Source: Blasia pusilla (taxonomy: Eukaryota; Marchantiophyta; Marchantiopsida; Blasiales). Taken from it: a DNA stretch of 64,000 nucleotides. Positions 53,786-64,000 of the stretch are shown piece by piece (position 1 is the stretch's first letter; each line of letters opens with the position of its first letter). The notes beneath the pieces are model-generated. The model worked only from the letters and a program-made list of their open reading frames with translations, did no database searches and had not been told where the DNA came from. The translations under genes and the position numbers were made by a program. The DNA lies in NCBI GenBank assembly GCA_050084515.1, contig CM114271.1, positions 68,386,001 to 68,450,000 of the forward strand, in the 5' to 3' direction.

Positions 53786-56206
53786 TCATGCGCATATCTT
53801 TGGGTTAGGGAAGTAAGAGTAGTCGCATGAAATTTAGACATAGTCATTAGACAAACCCCACTTCGACTTTAGTAAGCATGCTACAATAGCAGCTGTCAAG
53901 TCATATAGGGATAAAGTAGCAGATTCATCAAATATTGCAAGTTCAAGGTAGCAAATAAACTACTAAGGTGACCTTCAATACGAAGAGAAAATCAATGACA
54001 TTTAGTCAACAAAGAAAAAATCGCCATATGAACCGAATAGAGGGAACCCGGGTCGGTCTCCCAAGCCGCCACCCTCGAGGGACTTAAAATATGTATTTTC
54101 TCCAAAGGGGATTTAGTCCTGCATTTGCACAAAATTACAGAAGAATACGAGTCACTCTGTGCAAGATTTTAATACATGACGTTTTCCTTCCTACTCTAAG
54201 ACGCTATTGATGAGCTACATACAGTTCCTTGTGCTAGAGGCGCTTTATTTTAATATAATATTTAATCTACACTCGTAGTAAGGAGTATCTGATGCTCTCT
54301 AGTCACATCCCCAAGTGTTCGTGCGGCACTCAACAGGAGGTGTGTGGTTCCCGACAGTAGGTTCATATATCCGTTGCATCCTCCTCCCTCTCACTCCCAC
54401 CAGTTTCTTGTCCGTGCTTCCTTCAATAAGGTCTTGTTTGTCAGGCGAGGAGGATAGGTGCTCGTATACTAAGGGCTAAGAATCATAATTCTCCAAGGCA
54501 GCCTAAGTATGGTAGATCCCCCAATCAACAGATTCATTCCCTCCAAGTCCGTTCTGGCAGCTCATCGTCCCTTTGGACCCGACAAGGCCATTATAAGTAA
54601 ACATTTGGATAGAGCTTTTGATGAGGTCGATGATGTCCTGATTCCCAACATTTGCATCAAGTCCCGAAGTAACTGTGACGCCGAGTGCATAGGTGCCGAC
54701 TGTAAGCAGGGTTCTTTGGGTGCCTTCAGCAGTTGTCCACGTACCACCACCAGCAATGTTTGTCGCGATCTGCTGGCAGTCGGTGACTTGTGGTGATCCG
54801 CCGCTCGACTGATTTATGAAAGTAGAGCCTCCTCAGTCGTTGATAGAGGCACCTTGCACAGCAGCAAGCAAGGCTACCAACTTGATGACACACTTTCTTG
54901 GGATAACAAACTGCATCTTGACCTGCAAAAATCAGTGTTGGAGCCGTTATATAGGTGATGATTATACTAAGTGAAGAGAGAGTTCTCAATTTTAAGTTGG
55001 CAACATAAAGAATGTAAATGAGTTTTGGAATTGACGGTGCAACCAGTGGCCTTTGTCAATAAGTGTAAGACAAGCCTGGACAAGAGCAAACAACACAATC
55101 AGTATTGTGGATCCAATGCAATCTTCTTTTACTTTCACGACTAAAATCCGAGTAAAATAAAGGCCGATACTAGGGCTTTTCTTCTTGTGGCTAGTTTAGA
55201 CAAGAAAAGGGAGGAAGAATGCAACATGGACTTCGAGAAGCCAAGAACCTCTCAAGATCCACAAGAGCCTAGGAAGAAGCATAATAAAGGAAACGAACAG
55301 TCTGTCACAATGATTTATTGAGAAAGTGCTCAGATATCTGAACATCAATAAGTAAACACATAGCAAAGGTAAACACTCTCACAGCCTCGCAATGCGATCA
55401 AATTTAGCAAATGCAATCAGACAAAGCAGAACAGAGCAGACTGCAGAACAAACTATGGTGAGAATTCGAGAGAGCGCTCTCAGCAGAGCACCCTAGCGAA
55501 GCCACAAGTCATGAGGCAAACCAAAACCGCCAATTCGCACACAATTTCGCCGCTTCCCAGCGGACCTCCAATCAGCTGGAGGAATGTCGCTCATTGCCCT
55601 TCACAAATATTGATCCGCGACGCTTACAAAAAGTGACAGATTTCGTGGTGCAATCTACTTGATACATTAATTGGGCAATTGGCCTCTTAAATACTTAAGG
55701 AGTGACTTCTTGGGCTTACTTCCATCACCAATTATTCGTCACTTTAGTGTGTGCCTCGTGGCATTCCTAGCGCACACCCGAGTCCTGCATCAAGGCCCAT
55801 TCACATGATCGACAACCGACGGCACTTCTCCGAAGCAAAGACACGATTCAGGTCAATTGCACAACCACCGGATCGTATTTACAACACAAAGCTGAATTGA
55901 CCGGAGAATTCCGACCAAGTCGTTCGTTGGGATTAGATGAGAGAAAATGCATCTCGCATTTAGTCGAAGGCGGGTGTAGTTCGCGGTGGGGTTTAAAGTT
56001 CTGCTTTGCCTCCAAAAGCACAACCCAATTCAAGTCCCCCCAAAATGTGTATATTAGTTTGTGTTCTGGCTGGTACGGACTCATTTATAAAGTGTAAATT
56101 TAACGAGATGTCTCAAAAGGACCTTTTTGTGTATGGTTGATTATGTCGACTACGGTAGTCTGTTGAAGTCACCCTAAGACTTGGAGTTTGTTGTTGTTAT
56201 TATTAA
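53741..56206 (-). repeat. Right arm of the inverted repeat, copy B
   Basis: Counterpart of 20,805-23,274. This arm retains the most CAG/CTG triplets of the four and has the longest continuous Hce2-like frame. Confidence 0.85.
54503..54916 (-). pseudogene. Hce2-like secreted protein gene, right arm, copy B (one in-frame stop)
   Basis: Best preserved of the four. From ATG at 54,914-54,916 to TAG at 54,503-54,505 it is one frame of 138 codons interrupted by a single TGA near codon 28, at the position where this family usually has a conserved residue at the start of the domain. Visible features are a hydrophobic signal-like N-terminus (about residues 10-22), STFINQSSGGSPQVTDC, a GGGTW motif, NVGNQDIIDLI and a C-terminal VDWGIYHT. 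These match the Hce2 pattern in order and spacing. Whether the stop is real or a consensus error is the key question. Confidence 0.65.
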
Positions 56207-56304
56207 TTTGTTGGGCAAGTAAAAGATTTTCATAACGAGATGGAGCTATCAATCATGCCAAAATACGTAGTGACAAATCAAGGGTTCATTTTAAAAGAAA
56301 TTAT

Positions 56305-57028
56305 TGTTGAGATATGTTAGCTTAACCTGTGATTAGCCCACTAATCAAGCTAACTCACCATGTATATATGTATTGAGCAGGATGGAGAAGAGTCACTTTT
56401 GCTATTCACTTTGATTGTCTCCCAACACTTATGTTGTTCGGAGTTTTTTTAGATCATTATGTAGACTCTAACTTTGGCCTCACAAGACTAGCCTATCTTC
56501 ATAGCCAGCTTTCAACGTTTGATTGACCTGCCATTTATGGTTCTTTGACTCGTTTCCATTCCTTTCTTCCAAACTAGGCTTAGTAGTGGTTGCTAAACAA
56601 CACAAGCCTGCTAGTGCCCCTTTCTCATCCAAACAAGAACTATGATGGGGGAACAGAAGCTCATAATTCCTACAAGTTCCGGCCAAAAATGGTGTAAATT
56701 TACCCCAAAATCTGCAATTTCATCAGAAATAGTCATTTTGTACCAAAGTTTGCATTTTGAGGATTGTGCCACAAGGCCAATTTTCCAAAACACAAAAAAA
56801 TCATAGAAAAACAAATCAAACCCATAGCAAAACAAAGCCAAAACGAATAATCAAGAATTGTTCTAACCCAAGGTTTAGGTTAACATGTAACCTCTAATTA
56901 GAGTAGTAAGGTAGTGACCATAACTACCCATGGATGTAAGTATGGAGAATATATAAGTCCCAACATACTAATGAAGGGAGTAACCACTTTTGGAGAGTCT
57001 TGCTTATGATTCCAATTCCTCCACAACA
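56305..57028 (+). mobile_element. Probable LTR, copy B
   Basis: Counterpart of 23,373-24,095, followed by CGTTATCAGCACC at 57,029. Confidence 0.45.
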
Positions 57029-57464
57029 CGTTATCAGCACCTAGCTCCATGAGCAATTTCCTTTATGAGAAAGGCCAGATTTATAGTGAATGTTCATAGA
57101 TTTTGATTTTGTCTCACCTGCTTGAGTGAAATTGGTTTCCCCTTTCGAGTTATGGGCTAGACCTACGTCTTGATTGCAGATTTAGAACAAATTTCCATCC
57201 TAACTTTCAATGCGATACATAGCCACAATGTGAGAATTTTGGTATAGAATTTGCTAGTCTATTTAGGCCATGTGATGCCTCTTATGATCATTCTCGAAAA
57301 GAAAGAGATTACACAAATTGAGTGAAGAAATCTTTTTGCAATACAGCTTAACACGGAAGCCGGAATCCATTTACAATATCCATTTTTCATATTCAAACTA
57401 AGTAAAAATTATGCATGAGTTGTTTGTTAGTGACTTCAATGTTCAATCCATGCCTTGGATATAT

Positions 57465-57484
57465 GTTTTGAGTCGACTCAAAAC
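57465..57484. repeat. Perfect 20-bp palindrome, copy B
   Basis: Same palindrome at the same distance from the DUF7869-like gene end. Confidence 0.9.
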
Positions 57485-57487
57485 ATT

Positions 57488-60400
57488 CTAAGTTGGAATA
57501 GTTAATTGTACATCTACAATATTTTGCTCTTTCATGCCTGACTTAAAGCAATACATTGCTGAGCTTGCAAATTGCCAATGTACATTATCATTGGGAAACC
57601 CAGGATCCAACTCCCAAGTCTTCGTGGATTCAAAGCAACGTTGATAGCGCGCACTATCATTTGCATCATGTTTGCCATGTTTAGGCCTCCACCACTGCAC
57701 TTGGAACATAGGAGCATATTGCTTAGTATTGACTCCATCATCTTCTGAATTTGGTACACACCCTTCTTTGGTTTGAGAATCCATTGTAGGTACCTCATGG
57801 TTTGGGTCTACAGTACTTAAAGCTCTCACCAACCAGAAGTGTCATTTTCCATTTTTGTGCTCCCATGAATCCTTAGGGCGGATGAACACAAAGTGACCCT
57901 CTTGTATGTCTTGCATGTAGAGGAATCCAATGAGCAAGCTCCTGTTCTTGTCAAGAACCAACAAAGTGTCTCGCTTGATCCACCATCTCCTCCACGAACT
58001 CATTTTGAAGTTCCAACATCTCTGCATTCAGTGTAGGCTCCATGGATGGCTCTACGGTACTTACATTCACCTTGTCTCTAGTGCCATGGTTTGTCTTGGG
58101 CCAAAAGTCAATTGTTAATGTTGTGGACTCTTCTTCCTCCAATGTCAGATGTTCACTTGTCAATGTCTCCACAATCCTCTATCAATATTTGAATAGAGGA
58201 AATATCTCTTGATATGCCACAAACGTCTCATCCTAACAACTATTTGCAAGAAATCAATATAGCGCTTAAGGAATGGAACTATGTCCTCTACCTTCTTTCT
58301 GATGTCCCTTGAGATGGACTTTGTAGTAGGTTCACCTTTTGGTGGAAACCATGATTAAGGGGTACCAAAAGGTGCAAAAAGGACTCCAGATTAGCCCTCA
58401 TAGTCCTCATTATCAAAGGAGATGAGAAAGGAGTAAATTAAAGGTTGACACACTTCCTCTAAAGTTGGACACACTTCCTCAAAGTTGGGTACACTTCCTC
58501 AAAGGTGGGGCATGCTTCCAAAGATCTAGATTCAAATGTAGCCTTTGATATGCCAAAATAAGATCACTACCCTTGAGTGTAACAGCCCCCCTATTTATTG
58601 CAAAAATCACAAGGACTCACTCCTTTTGGTGGAGACTTTGGAGATCCTTTTTTGGTACCCCTCAATCTTGCTTTCCACCTTTTGGAAGAATAACCTCATT
58701 TGATGTAGCATCTATTCTCCAAAAAGACCTTGAGTTCCACTTGGGGGGTACCATGGTTGCTTGATGTGTGCCTTGTATTGATATATTGGAACATTATCTT
58801 TCATTGAAAACAGAAAGGCCATGGGTTATGAATGTCCTTCTATGCCTTTCATTTGAAAGGCCCTTAAGTACTCCTTGTAGGAAGCCACTTCTTGGATCAA
58901 TCGTGGCACTGGGTGAATGCCTTCACATTCCCAAACCTCAGCCATCAAACCTAAGAGCGTAGATACCTCTTTGTACTTCACTTGATGGGATACCTTTGAG
59001 AACAATGCATCAACATCCTCATGGGTGTGGCCAACCATGAAAAATGACATTTGCACTGTTTCAAAAACCCCTCTACTAACCAATTCGCTATAGAAGGCCA
59101 TCACATATTGGTTCTTGTTGTCCTTTGCAGAATTATCCATTTGCAATGTTAAGTGCCTTGGTAGGGGCTTGAAGGAGGGACCACTTGCCAAATTTGAATC
59201 ACCAGCAACTGACTCCTTTGAACTATTCTTGTTGAGTTGGTCATCTTCATCTCCTCGGAACCAAAGAATAGATATATATTTTGGTTCCAAGTAACCTTTC
59301 ATAAAAGCTTCAAAGTCCAAAAGGGACTGAAATATTGGCCAAGTTGCACTCCACTTGATACCTTCAAGGAGATCCCTGTCTTGTCCCCATTATAATCTTC
59401 AAGATCATGAAGACATTTTTCCAACGATTTCATAGTGAAGTCTACATCCCCAAGCCACAATCATGTCAAGTTGAAGTGTGCATATACTCCATGATCTTTT
59501 CCATGAGTCAACATCCAGTCAAAGCTATAGGAAGAGGTTGACCACTACCACATATGATTTTGGAGTGGAGACCAATCTAGGGATCCAAGTCTTGGCTTGG
59601 TCCATTTATCATGAATGATACATAGATAGTTCTCAAGATCCTTCTTTGCAAGAACTCTATGAGCATAGTAGAGGTATCTCCTAGACATTTGTTCATGGAG
59701 ATGTCTACATCTTTTCTCTTCGATCTCTGCACGCTCTTTCTTTATTTTTTCCTGCATCAATTGATCTTTGAACTTTGTACAAAATGTGCATTTAGCAAAT
59801 GCACTCCCCTTGTGAAAGTCAAATTTTTCAAATGATTCATTCCAAAACCTGTACAAGATACAATAGCCTTTATAACAAGTGCGTAACCATCCAACGTTCT
59901 CCATCTTGGTCAACACCTCCTTAAATATTTTCTTCTTGCTATAGCAAGATGGAAGGTCATATTCAATAGTGTCAGTGCCATGAGATCCACCATATGGAAG
60001 ATGTGGCATTGGTTTCCCATTTTGGATTAGAATGGCCTCCAATAAAGCACGAGCATGCAAGATGCTCGGTCGTGTCTTATGTTGGCCTCTATTCCCATGG
60101 AATCCAACTAAATACCCTGATTCATATTGTGTCTTGTATGCGTAGAACTTGGTCATACTAAAATCATGCATTTTTACAAATGCCTCCCTATATATAACAC
60201 GGCCCTTTAACACAAAAGTCCCTTTCTTCACCATCTCCTCCTCTCTAGAGTGGAAAAGATTGAAAATGTGAGTGGTTTTGTTATCTGATGACATGCCATG
60301 ATACTCCCTCCTCATATCTTTCAAAAACTTATGCGGCATATTTAGGCAACACTTCATCTTGCAACAATCGATTCTTCTCACAACATCAATAGAAACTTCT

Positions 60401-60552
60401 GTTATTTTTGAAATGGCCTTAGCTTGAAGGTGGCATCTCCGTTTCTCTTCAAGGTACATCTTGGTCCTTTTGATGAAAGTGTATGGTCTCTTTCCACCTT
60501 CACATGAATTTTTCACATTTGCATCATATTCATCTCCATCCGACCCAGACAT
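57488..60552 (-). pseudogene. DUF7869-like gene, copy B, split by a MITE
   Basis: Counterpart of 24,554-27,626. The 335-codon ORF (60,552-59,545) is almost unchanged. The second ORF is shorter at its start (164 codons) because a C is lost in GGAGATCCCTGTC near 59,375. Its end is better kept: GIHPVPRLIQEVASYKEYL is continuous here, while copy A is frameshifted near 25,975. Confidence 0.75.
58341..58679. mobile_element. MITE in the DUF7869-like gene, copy B
   Basis: Same insertion, with TTTT at 58,337-58,340 and 58,680-58,683. The C-run is shortened to five, accounting for most of the length difference. Confidence 0.85.
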
Positions 60553-61234
60553 GTCATTCTCCTCACAATCATTGAGAATATCTCAAAGGAAATGTTGTTC
60601 ACATACTAACATGACATAACTGATTGGCCATCTCACCAATTTAGTCACACCATGTGGAATTCCAGGTAACTCATTGATGTTGAGGACAATACGTAGCAAT
60701 GGCAACACCAACACGATCCTCTCCGAGAATTTCACCATCCACCACACCAAGGTTGAATGGAATTGTTATGATGTCATTTGCAATTGGAACACTTTGATCC
60801 TCCTTGTAGAGTGTAACTTCTTTTGCCATCCAAATAGTCTGCAATGTAAAATCCTTTTATTGACTTTCATCGTTGCCATCAGTCTCAATTGATGAGTGTT
60901 TGGAGACATCAACTATATCCCACATCATCCATGTATGCATTCTATCTTGAACAGTATCTGCACCCGCATGTGGATATGGTAATATCTCATTACCCACAAT
61001 AACATTTGTGGTTTCAACAACTACCCTACCTACTCCCAATAGTGTTACATCTAAACGATCAGCACGACGACCTCGTTCCCATCAACACATCCGCAATACC
61101 ATCCAATAGCACGCCGACACATCATGTACGTGGTTCACCATCAAGGGCTACATCCACTAGTGAAATCATCAGAGCTTTTATTCACATTGTGTACACCATC
61201 ACCATAGCTCTCACACCTCAAGCTCCAAGCTCTC

Positions 61235-61620
61235 ACTCACACTCATACACTCACTGTGTGTGTTCATACATAGTATACAATCTCATAAGAGATGCCATAA
61301 GATAGACTAGATAAGGTCTATCCCCTAGACTAGGTCTATCCCCTAGTCATAAGTCAAACACTTTGGTCAAAGACCCTGGTTAACCACTCGGTTAACCTAA
61401 CCAAGGTAGAGCCAAAACCTTTACAAACTCACACTCATACACTCTTTGTGTGTGTTCATACATAGTATACAATCTCATAAGAGATGCCATAAGATAGACT
61501 AGACAAGGTCTATCCCCTAGACTAGGTCTATCCCCTAGTCATAAGTCAAACACTCTGGTCAAAGACCCTGGTTTACCAACCTCGATTAACCTAACCAAGG
61601 TAGAGCTGAAACCTTTACAA
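61235..61620 (+). repeat. 192-bp tandem duplication, copy B
   Basis: Units 61,235-61,426 and 61,427-61,620, with the same differences between units as in copy A. The tandem event therefore predates the 33 kb duplication. Confidence 0.95.
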
Positions 61621-62259
61621 ATAGGATATTATGACATCGGTTAGATGGTTCACATTCTGATATTACTCCCCTCGCCACAAGTTTGCCCAAAATGAACATA
61701 TCAACTGATTCACCCACAGAGAATTGAATACCCATTTGTGATTCATTCCTAGAATTCAACCTTTTTCCATCACCATGAACCTATCCTATTTTCCCCTAAC
61801 AAAATATTATGGGCTATATCTGGGTTGGAGTGCATCTGTGGACCGTCCCTATCCCAACAATGTCTCCATCCATTGTCAATTTCACTTCATCTCCCCCCTT
61901 GAATTTCCCATCTTATGCTCCAATCTGTGTCCCACAAGCAAATATATCAAATTAGTATACATACAATTTGAATAACCAATTGCCCAACAAAAAATTGCCA
62001 GGAGCCTCGCTCCAAGAGGGAGGTAGTTAAGGCCCTAGACAAAGAGGAAAAGGCCTCTTAGAGCGATGCAGACCGAGATCCAAATGACGATGTGAAAATT
62101 GCTACCCGAGATCAAACGTGGCTCAAGAAAAACAGCGGGACTCTCATTCTCGGAAAAAGCTAAAACCTTGCATGGAGAAAAAGGTAGGAGTCTTGCTATC
62201 GGAGCGAGGCAGAACTTGGCTCTAAGAAAGAGGAAGGAGCATCGCTACCATAGCGATGC

Positions 62260-64000
62260 TCAACTTGTCTTTGAGCCCGTCTTTGAGAGAGAGGCAGGAG
62301 GCCCGAAAACTCTTAAATCATTGGTATTTTGTGCATAGAATTGGCCGGCCGTGGACGTGTGTGCCTCGCAGATTCGCCGAATGCCTCCTCTCGCAATCTT
62401 TCGTTCGTTTGCCTTATATGCTCACAAAAAAACGTCGCCAAATGACGATAATCTCGGATCGCAAAAGTTGCACCGCAATGAGCAACAAACTCCCTCCGCA
62501 TACTGCGGCTCACCGCCTGCACCTTACGAGGCAAACCACCGTCCAAAAACCAGCAATCCTCGTAAAATGTCGCGGCCTTTGCACCCACACAGTGTGGCGA
62601 CCACCACTTGGGCAGGCTCGACGAGGCACAAGTACTCAGGAATAGGACCCTTGCACATATGGGCAGGAATCTAACAATGAACTGGCAGGCTTTCGGTGGC
62701 ACAAGTCTTGGCATCGATTGAACGTGGCGATTGTCCTTCGGACCAATAGAATGCTCGCGTCGCGGTGGAAGTGTTACGGACCAAGTAGCTGGTGTACTCT
62801 GCACTCTAGGAGGTTGTCCCGATGTGAAATGCAATATAAAGTTGAGGCAATCCTCCATTCTACCGCCGGACCATCCATGATCGCAGGATTTCTTGTTCCA
62901 CTCGTCACACCCACCGATGCATCGAAATGATGCACAAAATGCAAAGATGTGTTATGGTCGCGACATGTGTATGAGGAGATCGTCCTCGTGCTTGCGTAAA
63001 CGGATTCCTTCTATCATGCAAGAAAGAGTAGCCGCCGTGGAGTTGTTGAGTTCATCCGTAATTACGGCACCAGAGTCAAGCAAACGGTCAAGCCAGTTCG
63101 TGTCCACGCCCAAAAGAACTTCCTCTTGCATGATGTTGATACAATCACGCATCACTCCCTTCACTACATCCCTAAACCCGTCAAGTGTGATGGCGTGACC
63201 TCCACCCAAGACGCACCATTGGTGGTTTGGGTCTTACGAGGTGAGGTTTGGCCTCGATGATCGAAAGCGCTAAGCGTGCAAGCCGACTTTTGCAACGGCT
63301 ATCATCTTGAATGGCGTGTTTAGAATTTTAGGGCTATCTTCCAAGTACAATAGGATAAGTTGGGCTTTGGCGACATCCAAGTCATGCAGTCGTGACGTGT
63401 CCCATAATTTGCGTGCCAATTCCATCTCGATCGCACTCTGAGACCAGAATTTCAGCATCGAAAGCATTTGGGTGACTTGTTCGATGGGTCGCCATTCATA
63501 TGCGAGATAAGTACCGCCCTACAAAGGCGCAAGCATGTTGAGAATCATGTATTGCAAGAAAACGCAGGCGTGGATTTGTGCGACAACACCTTGGTCGGAA
63601 GCGGCGCGCCCATGACCTAGCAAGAGCCTATGCAGATGCGGTAGTCGAATTCCTCCGGAGTGATATCGCCAGTTGGTGGAATGGTCTCCAACTGACGGCG
63701 CAATGCTCGTAGGTGTTCGTGCAAGTGGCCCGGGGCTTTTACCACAGTCACCAAACTGGATGCAGTATCGCACGTCAATTGGAGTAGAGCAAGCAAAGAG
63801 CCGATCATGGTGGGGCAGTACGCTTCCATCGTGCTTGCTACCATAAAATCCAAGAACGCCTTCTTGATATCGTCTTCACCGGAAACCACCATTTCCCTCA
63901 ATTTGTAATTGACAGTGCAAAGCACAAAGCCCAAACGCTCGGCATACAAACGCACTATATCCTTGAGGCGTGAGTAAGGAAATTCATCCAGCGATGATAG
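62260..64000 (-). pseudogene. OrsD/RecQ-like protein gene, copy B (partial, cut by window end)
   Basis: Counterpart of 29,331-31,076; the N-terminal SPWLR part lies beyond 64,000. Longer frames survive here: 112 codons (63,955-63,617) including APGHLHEHLRALRRQLETIP, 65 codons (63,467-63,270), and 85 codons (63,209-62,952) with GFRDVVKGVMRDCINIMQEE. These support a real protein family behind the broken copy A. Confidence 0.55.

Larger units (their letters stand above)
33736..64000 (+). repeat. Copy B of the ~33 kb direct repeat unit
   Basis: The match to copy A begins at 33,741 (equivalent to base 6) and is still in register at the last base of the window (64,000 equals 31,076). It lacks the LINE of copy A and has an extra 11 bases near 34,255. 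Reading frames are often better kept here, for example the two-exon gene at 48,266-49,469 and the small ORF at 53,615. In other places copy A is better. Confidence 0.95.

Noticed and set aside
1-64000. CRISPR arrays, rRNA or tRNA genes, bacterial operons
   Set aside because: No spaced identical repeats, no rRNA-like or cloverleaf sequence recognised; the tRNA-like motifs seen are retroelement primer-binding sites.

Overview
The window looks like repeat-rich nuclear DNA of a land plant, probably an early-diverging lineage such as a moss, lycophyte or fern. Evidence for this is a plant-type En/Spm (PTTA) transposase remnant, Copia elements primed by initiator tRNA-Met, a truncated LINE, a Helitron-like end, introns with GT/AG borders and TATA promoters. 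Two gene families best known from fungi are embedded in it: an Hce2-like secreted protein and an OrsD/RecQ-type protein. The species cannot be named from sequence alone, and a fungal or mixed origin is not fully excluded.

The dominant structure is a direct repeat of about 33 kb. Bases 1-31,076 (copy A) match 33,736-64,000 (copy B) collinearly over the whole length. The 31,077-33,735 segment is seen once, but it would simply be the rest of one repeat period, so the 64 kb window is consistent with 1.9 periods of a head-to-tail array. The copies differ by one clean LINE insertion (A only, with a 10-bp target duplication) and by many small changes concentrated at CAG/CTG trinucleotides. That pattern looks like consensus error at methylated CHG sites. 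Many frameshifts in the genes below may therefore be artefacts.

Layout of one unit, in copy A coordinates: LINE (552-1,310); degenerate palindrome-bearing repeat (2,051-2,620); 37-bp-type minisatellite ending in a Helitron-like terminus (3,693-4,080); left arm of a long inverted repeat carrying an Hce2-like gene (4,081-6,780); PTTA remnant (7,091-7,914); Copia polyprotein on the minus strand, split by a 357-bp MITE (8,160-11,979); 3' end of a second Copia with its LTR (12,222-13,309); CACTA-like terminus (13,310); a plus-strand LTR with primer site (13,625). Then comes the least broken host-like gene (15,282-16,471, minus), bracketed by palindromic hairpin repeats and divergent from a small plus-strand gene (17,739). 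It is followed by a minus-strand LTR (18,692-18,999), a 548-bp tandem duplication, the right arm of the inverted repeat with a second Hce2-like gene (20,805-23,274), another LTR, a DUF7869-like transposase gene on the minus strand split by a related MITE (24,554-27,626), a 192-bp tandem duplication, and an OrsD/RecQ-like pseudogene (29,331-31,244, minus). The single-copy segment adds a coiled-coil ORF (32,691-33,191).

There is no operon-like organisation. Most coding sequence belongs to nested, decaying mobile elements. The parts that look most like working biology are the hairpin-flanked divergent gene pair at 15.2-18.1 kb (48.2-50.9 kb in copy B) and the paired Hce2-like genes in the inverted arms.
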